Part shown: piece after piece, positions 10,826 to 23,109 of the stretch | How positions within the stretch are numbered: the stretch's first letter is position 1 | Layout of the letters: every line of letters starts with the position of its first letter | Origin: Bostrychus sinensis | Lineage: Eukaryota > Chordata > Actinopteri > Gobiiformes > Eleotridae | DNA length: 64,000 bases | NCBI GenBank assembly: GCA_020698575.1 | Contig: CM036248.1 | Span: 20,819,729 to 20,883,728, forward strand | Direction: 5' to 3' | Made by a program: the position numbers and the translations under genes | The notes under the pieces: generated by a model | The model's database searches: none | Seen by the model: only the letters and a program-made list of their open reading frames with translations | What the model was told of the DNA's origin: nothing

Positions 10826-11748
10826 TCCTTTTATTTATTTAGCTAAAAGACAAACCAACGAACACTGGTGAAAACATAACCTCTTTGGCAGAATACAGTT
10901 CAGGTAAACAAGTTTTTTTAAATATACATATTGTTGTCTGTATAACGTTGGCTTTTGCATGCATAATGCATATTTTGAACAATGCCACATTCTGTGCTAA
11001 TGCAACTGTAAACAATGGAATCCTGCTAATCTGCTAATCGCTTTGTTGGTCTGTGAAAGCGTGATGTGCATATTAATGGTAATGATAAGTTCACATTGAT
11101 TTTGCTAAATCTTCTGAGAACTAAATTCATTTGTCTTTTTAATAATACAAAATTTAATAATCAATCCAATTTGCTTTTCCACACTGGCCTTCTGGATTAC
11201 CCCAGTAAGCAGAATGCAATACTGGCATCTAAATGTCTTCAATACAAGATTAACAATTGACAAAGGGTTGTGGGTTGCAGGGTGATTATTGGCTGCAGGC
11301 GGAGATTAAAGCAAAGCAGTAGCACAGCTGACAGTTTGGTTATCTCTTTTGGACTAAATGAAAATCATGGCCTGAATCCATCAAAGGAGATTAAGAAAAT
11401 GTGAGCCCATTACTGATGTCCTCTCACAGGTTGCTATGTCTGTGTATACGTCTTTTTTTAGTCTTCAATTAGATGCCAAATCTGTTGATTCGCCTCTGCC
11501 GCGCACTGAAGTAGACGTCTCCTCCACCTGTGTCAGCAACCTCATTTGTGTTGTATCTACAAGCGGGCGACTTTATTTCCTAACAAGACTTCTGTTTTTG
11601 TTAAGATTCCTGCTTTCTTAATGACCTTTTGAACCCAATATTGGTCAATTTGGTCCACCTTAAGGGAGCTCTTGGTTTGAGGTAGGGCCTATGTGAAGTT
11701 TTAAATGCACACTGAAACTTGAGCAGCCAGCAAAAGAAACTCTGTGTA
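10826..11748. other. Unique noncoding sequence
   Basis: No recognisable gene or repeat. Segments around 11270-11440 are of mixed composition and could be regulatory, but nothing specific supports this. Confidence 0.5.
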
Positions 11749-11756
11749 AAAAACAT

Positions 11757-11922
11757 AGTGGTGGAAAGTAACTAGATTTTTTTACTCAAGTAATTTAACT
11801 AACTTTTAAAAAAGATGCACTTCTTGACATTTTATGAAACATACTTCAACATTTACATGAGTAAAAGTATGTTTTGACCTTAGTGGCAAATACAGATTTG
11901 GAGTACTTCGCCCACCTCTGCT
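11757..11922. mobile_element. Short nonautonomous hAT element (166 bp)
   Basis: The left end AGTGGTGGAAAGTAACT and the right end GTACTTCGCCCACCTCTGCT are imperfect inverted copies. Perfect 8-bp direct repeats AAAAACAT flank it at 11749-11756 and 11923-11930. The interior has the ACTCAAGTAA and GAGTAAAAGTA motifs of a common teleost family. The 8-bp duplication and the terminal sequence indicate the hAT superfamily. It has no coding capacity. Confidence 0.75.
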
Positions 11923-11930
11923 AAAAACAT

Positions 11931-13466
11931 ATCTTTACATTGAGCAAATTAACAGTTTTAGACTCTACTTAGTATTCAGTTTGGAGAGATTGGACTTTTT
12001 ATTTTAATGGTTTTGCAATAACTTTATCATTTACACCAATATTTATAAGAACAAACACTGAAAAATAAATCTCTGGATTGCAGTTGGTGCTAAAGTTTTA
12101 TCATTCCGCCATTTACAAAAATGTCAGCAGCAGGATGATTTCTACACAGCCAACTAAATTATAAAATATTGTATCTTCTAGTGCAATGGTAAATGTCTTG
12201 AGCAACAAAAAACTTATTTCAAAAACACAATCATTTGTTTGTTTCCTGACCTTTTATGGCTGGAAATAATATCTTTCAGCATGTCACAGAATTGTACCAA
12301 ATCTTGAAAATTATTAGTGAGTCATTCACAAAATTTTGACCATAAATCTTTTTTTATTATATTGCTAACAAACTAACAAACCAGCACCTGCACTTCTTTT
12401 TTTAATCAGAAAAAGTGCTCTGGACTGTGGATTTTTACCTCATCAGTTATTATCAGCCACGAGGTCTCTGGCTCCACAATGTATTGCACCCACTGAGTGA
12501 CAAAATCACAGCTGACGTCGGGACTGTCAAGGGCACACTTCTCTCGTCTAGAGGGGTCTCCATGGGGAATAGCCAGCAAGTATGTGTCAGGAAAAACGAC
12601 AGTGTTGCATGAATTTTTTTGGCCGCTCTCATCCTTCAGCAATAGTTAGCTCTTCATAGAGGCTAGGCTGCCGAATGATGTGTGTTATATGGTAAATGTA
12701 CGGTCTTAGGGCAGTGTAAATCTAAAAGCAAGCCTGTTGTCAAAAGCAATTTTGTATATCACGCAGGGGTGCCATGCATTATCATAACACCAGCTCAGCA
12801 AGTGTAGCTTTTGAATTCATAATCAAATGTGTGCAGGGCAGAGCGTTCCAAGGTTGCAATCCAGATGTGAATGAATAAAAAATGTCGTGGAAAGTTGGTA
12901 TTTCTGATTGTCATTCTCAATTTCAGAAACTTTTGAGGTTTCTGTCTAGAACTTTTCAAATTTCTAAATAATGTGAAATCATGTAGTTAAAAGTTAAAGT
13001 AGATTGTGTTACCAAATTTAATATTAACACAACATTCATCTTGCCATTAACAATAAATGAGAAATATTTATGGCACCAGCTGTCATTGCAAATTGCTCTA
13101 GGTAGTCTTCACTATTTAAATTGGCTTGCAGATTTTGCTTCCCTTTAGGCTAATAACATTTCAGTAAATATGTAAAGGGAGCAATAATTTAGTCACTTTC
13201 ATGCACACTTATCAACTTTATGTTTATGGATTTTTACTGTGTCAGATATACCCACATTTACATTGTATTTTCAGTTTTTCTCATGGATTATGGCTATTAA
13301 ATGTAACAACTGTGATTGTAGAGTTTAATTTAGAAGACTGAATAGCAGATTTACATTGTTGTAATACTTACCGTAATTATTTATTAATGCTCACTACTAA
13401 TACTTAAGTTAATAAGGGGTGCACAATGCCTTTTAGTCTTTTAGTTTCCTGTCATGGTATGCCTTT
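11931..13466. other. Unique noncoding sequence
   Basis: No gene or clear repeat. The 12410-12660 segment is of more balanced composition and carries short overlapping open frames on both strands, none with a recognisable domain. Confidence 0.5.
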
Positions 13467-13556
13467 GTCAGCCCTGCCACTAACTGGGCACTGTCCAGGG
13501 TGCACCCAGCTTAAGGCCCATAGTTGATGGGATGAATGAATGAATAAATGAATGAA
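13467..13556 (+). mobile_element. 3' tail of tRNA-type composite SINE
   Basis: It has GTCAGCCCTGCCACTAACTG, GCACTGTCCAGGGTGCACCC, AGGCCCATAGTTGATGGGA and a (GAAT)n-type tail. The order matches the ends of the copies at 27127 and 34933. It is 5'-truncated, as is usual for retroposed copies. Confidence 0.75.
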
Positions 13557-14717
13557 TTTGTATTATTGTGTCTTGCATACAAACATGCCCAGCCCTTACT
13601 TGGACTTATAAGACAGAATCAACTAAACAGAAGACTTCTTTCAGGCTTTAGAAACAAATGTAGCCAATTTAAACTAATTGAAATTAAAGAACCAATTCAT
13701 CTTCTCATCATCTGTGCTCCAGAACATTGCAGGGTTTTATACAAACATCTCAGGATAGTCTCTAGCCACCTACAACCCTTAACAGGCAAACAAATGACTG
13801 AAAGGTTAGACACAATAGTCTATCTGCAACAGCTGTAAGTGTTATTGTACTATGTCAGTTCCTTTATTATTTGTTTTTACTTTTTGGTAGTGTAAAACAA
13901 CAGTGATGTCAACCTTAGTAAAAGCTTGTTATTAAGCCTTGTTTCCTGCTCTGTTTGCATTCACATACCTCCTAATGGGATCTTTACATTGTCAGAGATG
14001 AAACATGCACCTGCAAAGTGCTTCTATCAGCGACCAGACAGACGTAGGAAGCTTATGGGCCCATACGAGCACTTACACCATTCTTTTACAGTGTGCTCTG
14101 ATCCTTCATCTACTTCTGCCAGGAAGCTCCACATTCTGACCTGTGACTGTGACTCTTGAACTAGCTCAGAACTGGACTAATTAACAACATCCAGTATTGG
14201 TTTGTATAATTACTCCACTGCTTGGAGCCGGCATTTTGGAAACATGCGTGTCTAATGGGTAAGTGCCCGTGCTTGGGCCAGGCCTGTGATTATCAACATG
14301 AGGAAGCCACTGGTGTGAGACAAGGCGAGGTGGGATTCATGTTCAGCCATGGGATAAACAAAGGAACAAGTCAAAGGCTGGGCTGCAGAGACAGAACACA
14401 GCACTATGGCCCTGTGTAGCACATCGTGCTCATTAGTAAAGTCACTTTTCAGCATGTGTGAGACATTTTGGATGCTTTATAGATCTTTGGGTCTTACAAA
14501 ACACTTTCAGTGATAGCTGAGCATTTAAAGCTGAAATCATGTTCAAGGAGGTGCTATACTTCTGAGGATAAGACAAATATATGTAGTGCTTTGTAATTAC
14601 TATTGACTTTTCTCCATACTGGTACAATAAAATAAAATGTTCATGTGTTGCTTACATTAGAATTAGATTTTATACCAGTTTGAGCAAAACAAGAATGTTT
14701 TTTTTTTTGTTTTTTTT
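13557..14717. other. Unique noncoding sequence
   Basis: A 96-codon open frame at 13548-13838 begins within the SINE tail and has no recognisable domain. Other short frames are unremarkable. No repeats were recognised apart from T-rich tracts at 14698-14720. Confidence 0.5.
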
Positions 14718-14954
14718 TTGTAGTGAATAGGGATCCAGGTATAGTGTGGTAAGTGCACCTGCCTAGGAGCAAAGAGACTGTGGGTTTGATCAAACCACTA
14801 ACAATCTCTCTGTTTTGCAGCCTGCAAGTAAAAGTATAGGTGGACTGGTGAATCCAAATAACCCCAGACAAGCCATTGTTCAGGGTGTACTCAGCCTCAA
14901 GCCCATAGTTGCGCTAATGGGAAAAAGTGGAAAAAAGAAACAATAAATAAATGA
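14718..14954 (+). mobile_element. Degenerate tRNA-type composite SINE
   Basis: A tRNA-like head is suggested by ATAGTGTGGTAAGTGCACC (A-box region) and GTGGGTTTGATCAAACC (B-box region). The 3' end has TTCAGGGTGTACTCAGCC, AAGCCCATAGTTGC and CTAATGGGAAAAAGTGG before an (AATA)n tail, matching the 3' module of the copies at 13467 and 34933. The centre is deleted. It is an old copy. Confidence 0.55.
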
Positions 14955-16241
14955 TACTAGAAAGTACAACAAAATGTCTTCCTAGTGCAGGTTTATTCAA
15001 ACCTGCCAAATGTACACTAAACAGACATGCAACATTATGTTTTTTTAATGTTATTGATCTTACAAAGTTTAGACTTTTTTGTTTTTCTAGAAATACACAA
15101 ATGGCTTTACCAGTGCTTGTGAGTTACATCATTATGTAAACCAATCTTTATTAATCAGTTTTTCAGTCTTTACAATTTCAACAAACTATATTTACAGTCC
15201 ACTTGTTGAAGATACATGATGTCAACATGCAGCGTGACTACAAATAAGTTAAAACACACTTTATGATAATGCTGTGAATAGATTGTGCTGAGGTGAAATT
15301 CCCTTGAACTGTGGGGGTCTGAAATAATGGCTCCTCAGTGGCGTCTACTCTCTCCATCTCCGCTCTCCAGCTGATCGACACTGAAATGCCATTGGACAGC
15401 GACTCGCACTTATTATGCTCAAATGGTTTTGGAAACGAGACCCTGGCTGTTTTCTCAATTTGGAGCCTTAAGGCAGTGATTTAAAGAGATAAAAGGCCTC
15501 AAAAACTCAAGCGAAGAGAGAAGCTCCACCATCCAGTGCCTCTGAGCTGACCTTGACTTGTAGAGTAAGTCCAAGAGGCATTACTAAAGTTAACTGTGAT
15601 GGTGATGATACAAAGGCCGGGTGCTACATCTTATACAAGGCAGCCTTTCTGATAACGACTGCTAATGAGGTCACTGGAGTATATGTGTCAATGGAAGAGC
15701 ATGGATAAATGGATATACATACTGTCACTTACTGATATGAGACCTCTGAAGAGAAAAGCCAGGGCAAGCTAAAATATTTAATATTAAAAAAAAAATCTTT
15801 GAACTGGTTTGATCGATATAATTAATATGAGGGCTTTGGTAAGGAGTGAGATCAATTTCATTCATGATTTGACCACATTTTTCTTACAGCAATACTGAAA
15901 AATGAACAGAAAAGCACATTGAATATTATGGATTATTAATTTGACATTGACTGAGTTGACACATTATGTGCAGGATTTTAGAGTGGTTTTGACTTCACAG
16001 TCTAATGCTCACTGAAAATGTTTGAAAAAATAATACAAATTTGTTTTTACTGTCTTGATACATTAATTACACAATAATAGCAGATAAAGGTAATTGCACA
16101 GGCTATGCCAATATTTAATTGTATACCTCAACTTGTAATATAATCAGAAAATGTCTAATAATTAGGCAGTTTATAACAAATAGATGCAGCATACAAAAAA
16201 CAAAAACAGATGACCTGAAACTGTCTAGGCATTAGCAATTG
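14955..16241. other. Unique noncoding sequence with candidate regulatory block at 15290-15590
   Basis: The 15290-15590 segment is repeat-free and more GC-balanced (CTCCATCTCCGCTCTCCAGC, GAAATGCCATTGGACAGCG) and reads like conserved noncoding DNA. The remainder is AT-rich with no recognised feature. Confidence 0.35.
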
Positions 16242-16395
16242 TCAAGATACCTGGACTTGAACCAGGCATCTTGTAGTTCAGGGGTAAATGTTCCATCTTT
16301 GGAGGCACTAAGCCCTTATATTTCACAATAATAAAGGCTCCACTAAAACAAACCATTTCTTCTTTTACCGGCCCCTTGTGGCTTGAGTTTGTATC
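16242..16395 (-). mobile_element. tRNA-like SINE copy with CCACAAGGGGCC head
   Basis: The minus strand begins AGCCACAAGGGGCCGGTAAA, continues TTATTGTGAAATATAAGGGC, an A-box region (CTTAGTGCCTCCAAAGATGG), AACATTTACCCCTGAAC, and a good B box (TGGTTCAAGTCC). It is the most complete of the five copies in the window and defines the module order: head, linker, tRNA-like body. Head-first order is unusual for a tRNA SINE, where the tRNA part is normally 5'-most. Confidence 0.7.
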
Positions 16396-19300
16396 TTTAG
16401 CACAGTATGGAACTGTTTCAAAAATTCTTGAGTGCAGATGGTGTGGACTGACATCTTTCCTGAATTTTCTTAATACAAATCTAACAATTACTTTTGGAGT
16501 TACCAATAGATTCACCATTAACAGAAAAAAACCTCAATAATGAACTTTCAGACAGGTCTTTTCATGTTTTAAGGATGAACATGGACACAGGTGGACTTTA
16601 TCAAGGTAAATTAATTCTGGCACCATCTACCTAAAATGTAACCTTGACATTCTTTTCATAGTCAGTCAAAACCTGGTAGCAGTTTCATTGAAATCTCTCA
16701 AGTTTTCCGTCCTTGTCACCTGTCCTTTCTGTGACAGCAGTAGCAGCCATCGCTTCACACAATGATGTGATCAGACAGTGTGTGCCAAATCACTGCAACC
16801 TTCAGAGGATGACATGCCATGGCCATTATATTTGGGTTTTCAGAAAAGTGGACATGCAGAACAATTGACCCCGTTTGCTAATTGTTTATTTAAGTAAATA
16901 TACAAATAAGATGAGTAAAAGCTCAGCTGAGATATGAATATAGTCATCATCTGTACAGGTTTTCTGGGTGCAGCATGTCCTACATTCAGCCCTGACATAT
17001 AGCACAAGTTTACTTTAGAAGATGTTCTGAACACTGTGGTATGAGCTGTGTGTATGGTGGAGAGCACCAGGGATGGAAGTATAAAGCTGCTGTGATACAT
17101 TTCACTTGGTGACAGTCAGTGCATCTGCAATGACATGACAGCAAACAGAGTAATATCAATATCAAAGCATATGGTGTTTAAAACTGGTCTTTTGTGAACA
17201 CACATTGCATTTTGTGCGCCCTAAACGTGCAGTCTGCAAAAAAATGTCATTTTCTTGTAATTGTAAAAAAACTGAAATAAAAATAACTTAAACAATGAGG
17301 ACGACTGATTGTGGCAGTCCATCGGCATGAATAAAACATACCAAAAAAATTACCAAAACAGCATTACATGGCTATATAAAGGAAAGAAATTATGCTAAAA
17401 ATAAGAAAAGACTGAAATAGTACCTTAGAATATGTACTTTCTAAATGCATTTTCTGAAACATTACATTAATTAATCAATCAAGTAAATTTTACACTCAAT
17501 TCTATAATAAAAACCTTTATTTTTTAGAATTTTAATAAAAGAAAATGTTAAGGGCAGACTAAGATTTTGGCTTAAAGCTTACATAAAACATTAAAATATG
17601 TTAACTTCTTATAGTTATATCTCTAAAACCCAGTTTAACATCTGGCTGAGGACAGGTGGCTCTGATGTTTTGCCTTCTGAGTAAAGAGTGGGAGAGAATT
17701 AGGGAGAGGTTAAAATATCTGGGTCCCAATTTGACCTGGTCAGAACTAAAGGAGGCAAAAAAGACATTTATTTTATTATTTTTTTATGTAGCCCAGAAAC
17801 AGTTACCTCAAAGGGCTTTACAGACTGTACAAGTTTTGAAGTCCTCTTAACATTTAAGGGGTAGGATAAGGTGAAGCAGCGCTCGTGTAAGCCAAAAAGT
17901 GTTCTGCCTTCATGTAAAAGTCCTAGCATATAATTTTTCATAGCTGCCTGTTATGAGTGAATGCACATACAGAGCCTTTCTCGCAGCAAAAACTTGTTAT
18001 GAATGAATTGTAAAAAAGCTCCAAAAATCCCTATGTAGCACTCAGTCTAAGCAAACAGCAAAGGTGGTGCACAAAACAAAGTACTACTGAAGTAGTTCTA
18101 AGAAACACGTGAGCTGTTTTTTCCTTGGCTCTCATTATGCTCTGTCCAATACTTTATGAAAAAGTCTGTCCCTGAACAGACGTGCTCATGGTAAGCTGAC
18201 TGGGGAATGAGTGAGAAAGAAAAAAAACACTGGATTTGTACAGAGAAGTGGCATGGCCTTGGTTTAGCTTCAGTTCTGCTTTTGATTTTCACCTGACATT
18301 ACCAGCAAATAAGAACCCAGAACAAGCTGTGACATGCAAAATGTAGAGGTTTAGTAAAAGCAGAGACTTCACAGATTTGAGTTCTAAACTGCATTTGATC
18401 AAAAAAGGTAATCAAAAAACAGACAATGCATGAATAAATACATCACTTCAATGGGCTACACTATATCAGTAATTGCATCATGTTATAAGACAGTGGATTT
18501 ATCTGTAAACGAAAAACATTTGATATGTCAATCATGCATTGTGCTGTGTCTGTTCTTTTGTCACAAGCATTTTATTTTAGTGTTTGACAAACCTAGTTTT
18601 TTTTTTTCTGATTAATGCTGATGTAATCTGCACAAACACCTCACTTTGCAATATTTTGCTAAACTTCACTAAAAAATTATATCTTACAAATCCTGTTATT
18701 GAAATCTTCATGTTTATTCAGTCTGTTTTATGGGCTCAGAGAGATTTGGTTCTTTCTTTGGTTCAATAAATGTGTCCATCATGTGTACCTGCACTTTTCT
18801 TCTTGCACTCTAGTTGTACTTAAAATAGTCACAGTACAATATACTGCTGTACTTACTGGCATAGTAATGTGTATATACTTGGTTTCTGCTTGTTTTATCA
18901 ACAGGAGAATGAAGATAAATTGTCTGTAGGTTACTGCTAACAGGATTAGCTCTAAAGTAAGCTTGATTTAGACTCAATAAAAAACTATGAAGAGGAAATT
19001 CCCACCACTGGGGACGTCCCTTTAACACTCGAGGTAAACGATCCACAGAGGTACGGCAAAACTAATGCCAAAACATGCTACTTTTTGCTGCAGTTTGACA
19101 GGACATAAGCTGAGAATAATTAAAGAAGTGAACTGTAGGCTACCGTTTACTGCTTGGTGCATTTAACTGTCACAAAGTACAGCGAGGCACATCACAGACC
19201 ACCAGTACAGCGATATGAATGTGCTAATGATCATTTTTAATTGTTAAAAAAAAAAAGCTCCAAACTGTGTCTTGAAATTTAACTGGTGATTAACACAAAA

Positions 19301-20535
19301 TAAAGTAAGAATAAAGTCAGTTATAACTACAAAACATGTAGCCTACATTAAAGAGGGCTGTTCCATGGATTCCATTGGATAAGTTTGGTTTAATTTGTTG
19401 TCATTTTTTGTTCAATAAAACAGGCTTATCCTGAGACAGCTTATCCAGACTGCTGAGCCTGGTCCAGAGCAGGTTTAAAGTCTGGATTAGCCTGAACACT
19501 TTAGAAACTCCTGCACTTTTATCACAAATTAAGCTGAAAATCACTTATTTTACAACTAAGTATTTAATCAGATATTTTTTATATTTTATATGTAGGCTGA
19601 CTATCTTATTTTATATTAAGCACAAAGATAGATTTCAAGACAGTGTTTGGAAACATGAGCTAACAGTATAGCGCATTAATATCTCTGTATTGGAGGGTCT
19701 TTGATGAGCTTCTCTGCACTTTGCGATGGTAAAATGCTCCTAAAGCACCGAGCAGTGAACACCACAGTTCATCCTTATACTCGTTACATTTTTCTCAACT
19801 TTTCTCCCTTCTGTCCCGTCAAACTGGGGCAAAAGGGACCATATTCCCTCATTAGTCTTGCCGTGGATCATTTACCTTGTGTGTCAAAGGGATGTTCGTG
19901 GAGGTGGGCATTTCCTCGCCATAGTTTTTCATTGAAACTTGATTAAATCCTCGCTCCACTTCAATGGGCTGCCAACGGACGGCGTCAGCGCAGCTCCTTC
20001 AGTCTGACTTGCGTTCACTCCCCTGCATGAGCTCAGAGTGGTCTTTGTGGAACAGCTTAGCCCAATTTACACTAAATGTGTTGCATGTGTTATGTGTCCT
20101 GTATGACCTCTGTAACAAATAGACGCCGTTCAAGTGAAAGTGTGAGTTCACTCCAGGTGCGTTACAGTACGTGTCTGTGTCCAGTGCTTCGACAGAAATA
20201 CCCATCAAGTCTATTTTTTAACTGATGAAGGAGACCTCTTGCATAGAATTAAACAGACAGGAAGTCAGACCTAATACCAGTGAAGGATCTGGTAAATTTA
20301 AATAAAAACACTTGTGCAGCCTCTTGCTTACATTAACATGTAAAGATTACATTTTAACTGGAAACATGGGGTCACAAACGAGATCGGACTCCATTAAATG
20401 ACAGTAAAATGAAACTATTTATGTATGTAGCATGGTTACTCATGGTAGAAGCACAAAATCACAGAAATAATATCCATATGAACGGGAAATTGTGGTCTGA
20501 CGGGCAAATGTGGTTTTGTTTACTTGTAGCTCATT
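16396..20535. other. Mostly unique AT-rich noncoding sequence
   Basis: No exon or RNA gene is recognised. At 17755-17855 the piece with CCTCAAAGGGCTTTACAGAC resembles a common teleost repeat end. At 19690-20220 the composition is more balanced but the open frames are short. The rest is A/T-rich with short homopolymers. Confidence 0.5.
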
Positions 20536-20760
20536 GTATATGACCATACCGCCTTGTGGATGCCTGATCCCGTCAGACCTCGGAAGCTAAGCGGGGTAGG
20601 GCCTGGTCAGTACCTGGATGGGAGACCGCTGGGGAACACCACGAAGCCGGTGTGAATGTGAGTGGGGACTACGGGTGGAAATTAGCTCTGAGCTATAATC
20701 CGGTGTATTTACGGCACTAGCCGTTCATTAATACATGCTGGCCCATTCAAAAAAAAAAAT
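20536..20760 (+). mobile_element. 5S rRNA-derived SINE (SINE3-like), plus strand
   Basis: The 5S-like part runs to about 20640: GACCATACCGCC, CTCGGAAGCTAAGCGGGG, GGGCCTGGTCAGTACCTGG and GGATGGGAGACCGC, so the internal promoter boxes are nearly intact. The genuine 5S 3' end is lost. It is followed by a tail shared with the copy at 1637-1846 (GGTGTGAATGTGAG, GGACTACGGGTGGAAATTAG, TAATCCGGTGTATTTACGGC) and by A11. No functional 5S gene is claimed, because the terminal stem cannot form. Confidence 0.88.

Positions 20761-20832
<72 letters not shown>
20761..20832 (+). repeat. (TAGA)18 microsatellite
   Basis: Eighteen perfect TAGA units lie one base after the A11 end of the 5S-derived SINE. This position suggests the microsatellite grew from the retroposon's 3' tail. 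Confidence 0.95.
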
Positions 20833-20833
<1 letters not shown>

Positions 20834-22871
20834 GTTATCGCGTGAACTCATAACTTCAGCTTAAACTCTCCTATGAACTCTGCTGGCTGTGGTCAGATAC
20901 GTACTGCACACGCATCGCACTCGGTGTGAGTTGCACTCCATAAGAATAACAGAGAGTGTTAAAGATGTGCTGCACATGCAATGCATTCAGCGTAAGCCTT
21001 GACTCCAGTGTTTATGGTAACCCTAGCTAGAAGTCTGGCCATGGACCTTGCTTTTCTGAGCAACTTTTCTGGAACAGCCCTCAGGTGATATTTAAACCCA
21101 GTCTTTATCATCCAGATTAAACAGGCACAATGATGAGATTGTGTAGGTCAAAATTGAAGTAATCATTTTAAGTTGTCTAATGTATTTTCCCCTTAATGTG
21201 TGCACCAGCTAGACCTATCCAAGTAAGTCTAGCTTAGTAAGTTAGCTATATGGAACAGCCCCCATGGTAATACATGTCTGTGTGTAAAAAAAAAAAAAAA
21301 AAGAAACGGTTTTAGTCATTGTAGAAAGAAGTAAAAAGCCAACTAAACAAAACTAAGTCTTCCTTTACAAAACTAGACCTGTCTAACTAAACCTGTCAGA
21401 AAAAAAAGACTTCACCTCATATGTTATTTAACAGTTTAAAGGTTTGCTAAAGCCTGTGTTACTAAAGTCAGACTTACCTAATTCAGGCTTATTAAAGTCA
21501 GGGTTGGGAAAAGCCTGGCTTATTAGCTTAACAGCTTATTGACAGCATGGATGTATTGTTGTAATATATAGCCAGTGTGCTTTTTGTGCTTGACTATTTT
21601 TTTCCTATATTTGTAATACAAGTAGGAATGTGAGCCATGGAGAGGTGTTTTTGACTATGAAAAAAATCTAATTGGGCAGTGACCTATAATAATACATAAT
21701 CATGTATTAACAAAATCAAAATGACTTTGATTATCCTAGCTGAATAAATACAGAATATAATGTGTAAACTGCAAGCCCACAAAGAAGACTAGTAACCTTA
21801 GTCCTTGCCTGTTAACTGTAGAGATACACAGAGTAGGGCTCTCAGTGTGAACATGAGGCTATCAAAGAGGCCATTTTCTTTTTCAGCCAAATCCAGGTTT
21901 TTCAGGATATAATACTTTGTCATTACACTGCAGCTTTGCGAGTAATTACTGCAAATTTGTCACATCTGTGTGGTCAGACAGTCTGCTGACCTCGTGGCCA
22001 ATGAGCTTTATTAAAACTCCAGCTAATTTCCCTCCAGTGAACTTGGGATCAGGCGGGATGATGTGAACCGATAGCTTTGACACTAAAGTGCACAAAGGGT
22101 CGGGAACTAGCTGCACTGTGCCATCATACTTTAAATCACTATGCTAATGTTCTGAGACTGCGGCTAATGTGAAATATGTGTAAGTCGGTTAATTTTTAAT
22201 GCCAGTTTTAGCTCAATTCGGAGGTTATCCTCATCATCATCAAGCTCTTTCACTTTGCTCCATTAGGCTTCATGCAAGAACACTGGGTTATATAAGTTTT
22301 GCTGACATTTATAATAACCTTTTTCTTATTTGATCTGGATTATCTGGTAGAATAAGTTGTGTCAAATTGGTTAGAATAGATTTCATTCAGCTTCTGTCAA
22401 ATATTTATTATACTTGACACATGATGAGATCTACATGATAAAACATATCTTCTAATATGAAACACTTTAAGAAATGAGGAAAAGGTAGCTATGGTGTTGT
22501 GGATGGATGACAAATAAAATTGGATCCATAGGTAAATAAATATTAAATAATGCAATAAAATAATATTTTCAAGGCTTATTGACCATTTATGTATCTTACA
22601 TTATTCTCAGAATGGTGCTTGACCTCAAATTCTCTAATCTTCACTGGCCTATGTGCCTGTTAAAAAAACAACAACAAAAAAAAAAACTAAACATCCCATA
22701 TGCTTTGTGAATTTGTAGCAATTTGTATCTTGATATGGGGTGGGATTTACCTATGTTGTGCTGTTGTTGTTGTAATTATGTTTGCCTAGAAACTGATGTT
22801 CTATGTCACACAATGGAAAACATCTATTTCCAAGCTGCTGTCACTGTTCCAGCAGTATTATTGCTCTGTAG
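20833..22871. other. Unique noncoding sequence with candidate regulatory block at 21950-22290
   Basis: Near 20900 and 20966 two similar pieces (GTACTGCACACGCATCGCAC and GTGCTGCACATGCAATGCAT) suggest an old local duplication of about 65 bases. There is an A17 tract at 21286-21302. At 21950-22290 the sequence is unique with GCTAATG, TTAATTTTTAATGCC and CATTAGGC motifs and looks enhancer-like. No gene is seen. Confidence 0.4.
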
Positions 22872-22879
22872 GAACATAT

Positions 22880-23101
22880 TAGAGGATATGGGTTTTTCTA
22901 TGGCCAAAGCCGATGCCGATTTTTAAAATACAGAGCAGCCAATGGCCGATAAACCCTGCAGATTTTTTGGAACCGATATGTAGTGCCGATTTTTGGAATG
23001 TTATCAAAACTTTTAACATTATATAGCCAAAAATCAGCATTAAAGGGCAAGAATCAGCCAATTGCCAATTTACTAAAAACAGGCAAAAATCAGCACCTCT
23101 A
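22880..23101. mobile_element. Short nonautonomous hAT element (222 bp)
   Basis: Perfect 8-bp direct repeats GAACATAT flank the element at 22872-22879 and 23102-23109. Its ends are TAGAGGATATGG and, inverted, TAGAGGTGCTGA. The interior has repeated CCGATTTTT and GCCGATAAACC motifs typical of a dispersed teleost family. It has no coding capacity. The 8-bp duplication supports hAT. Confidence 0.85.
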
Positions 23102-23109
23102 GAACATAT

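Noticed and set aside
20536..20640. Functional 5S rRNA gene
   Set aside because: The 5S 3' end is replaced by unrelated tail sequence, so the terminal stem cannot form; the same defect in a second copy marks a retroposon family.
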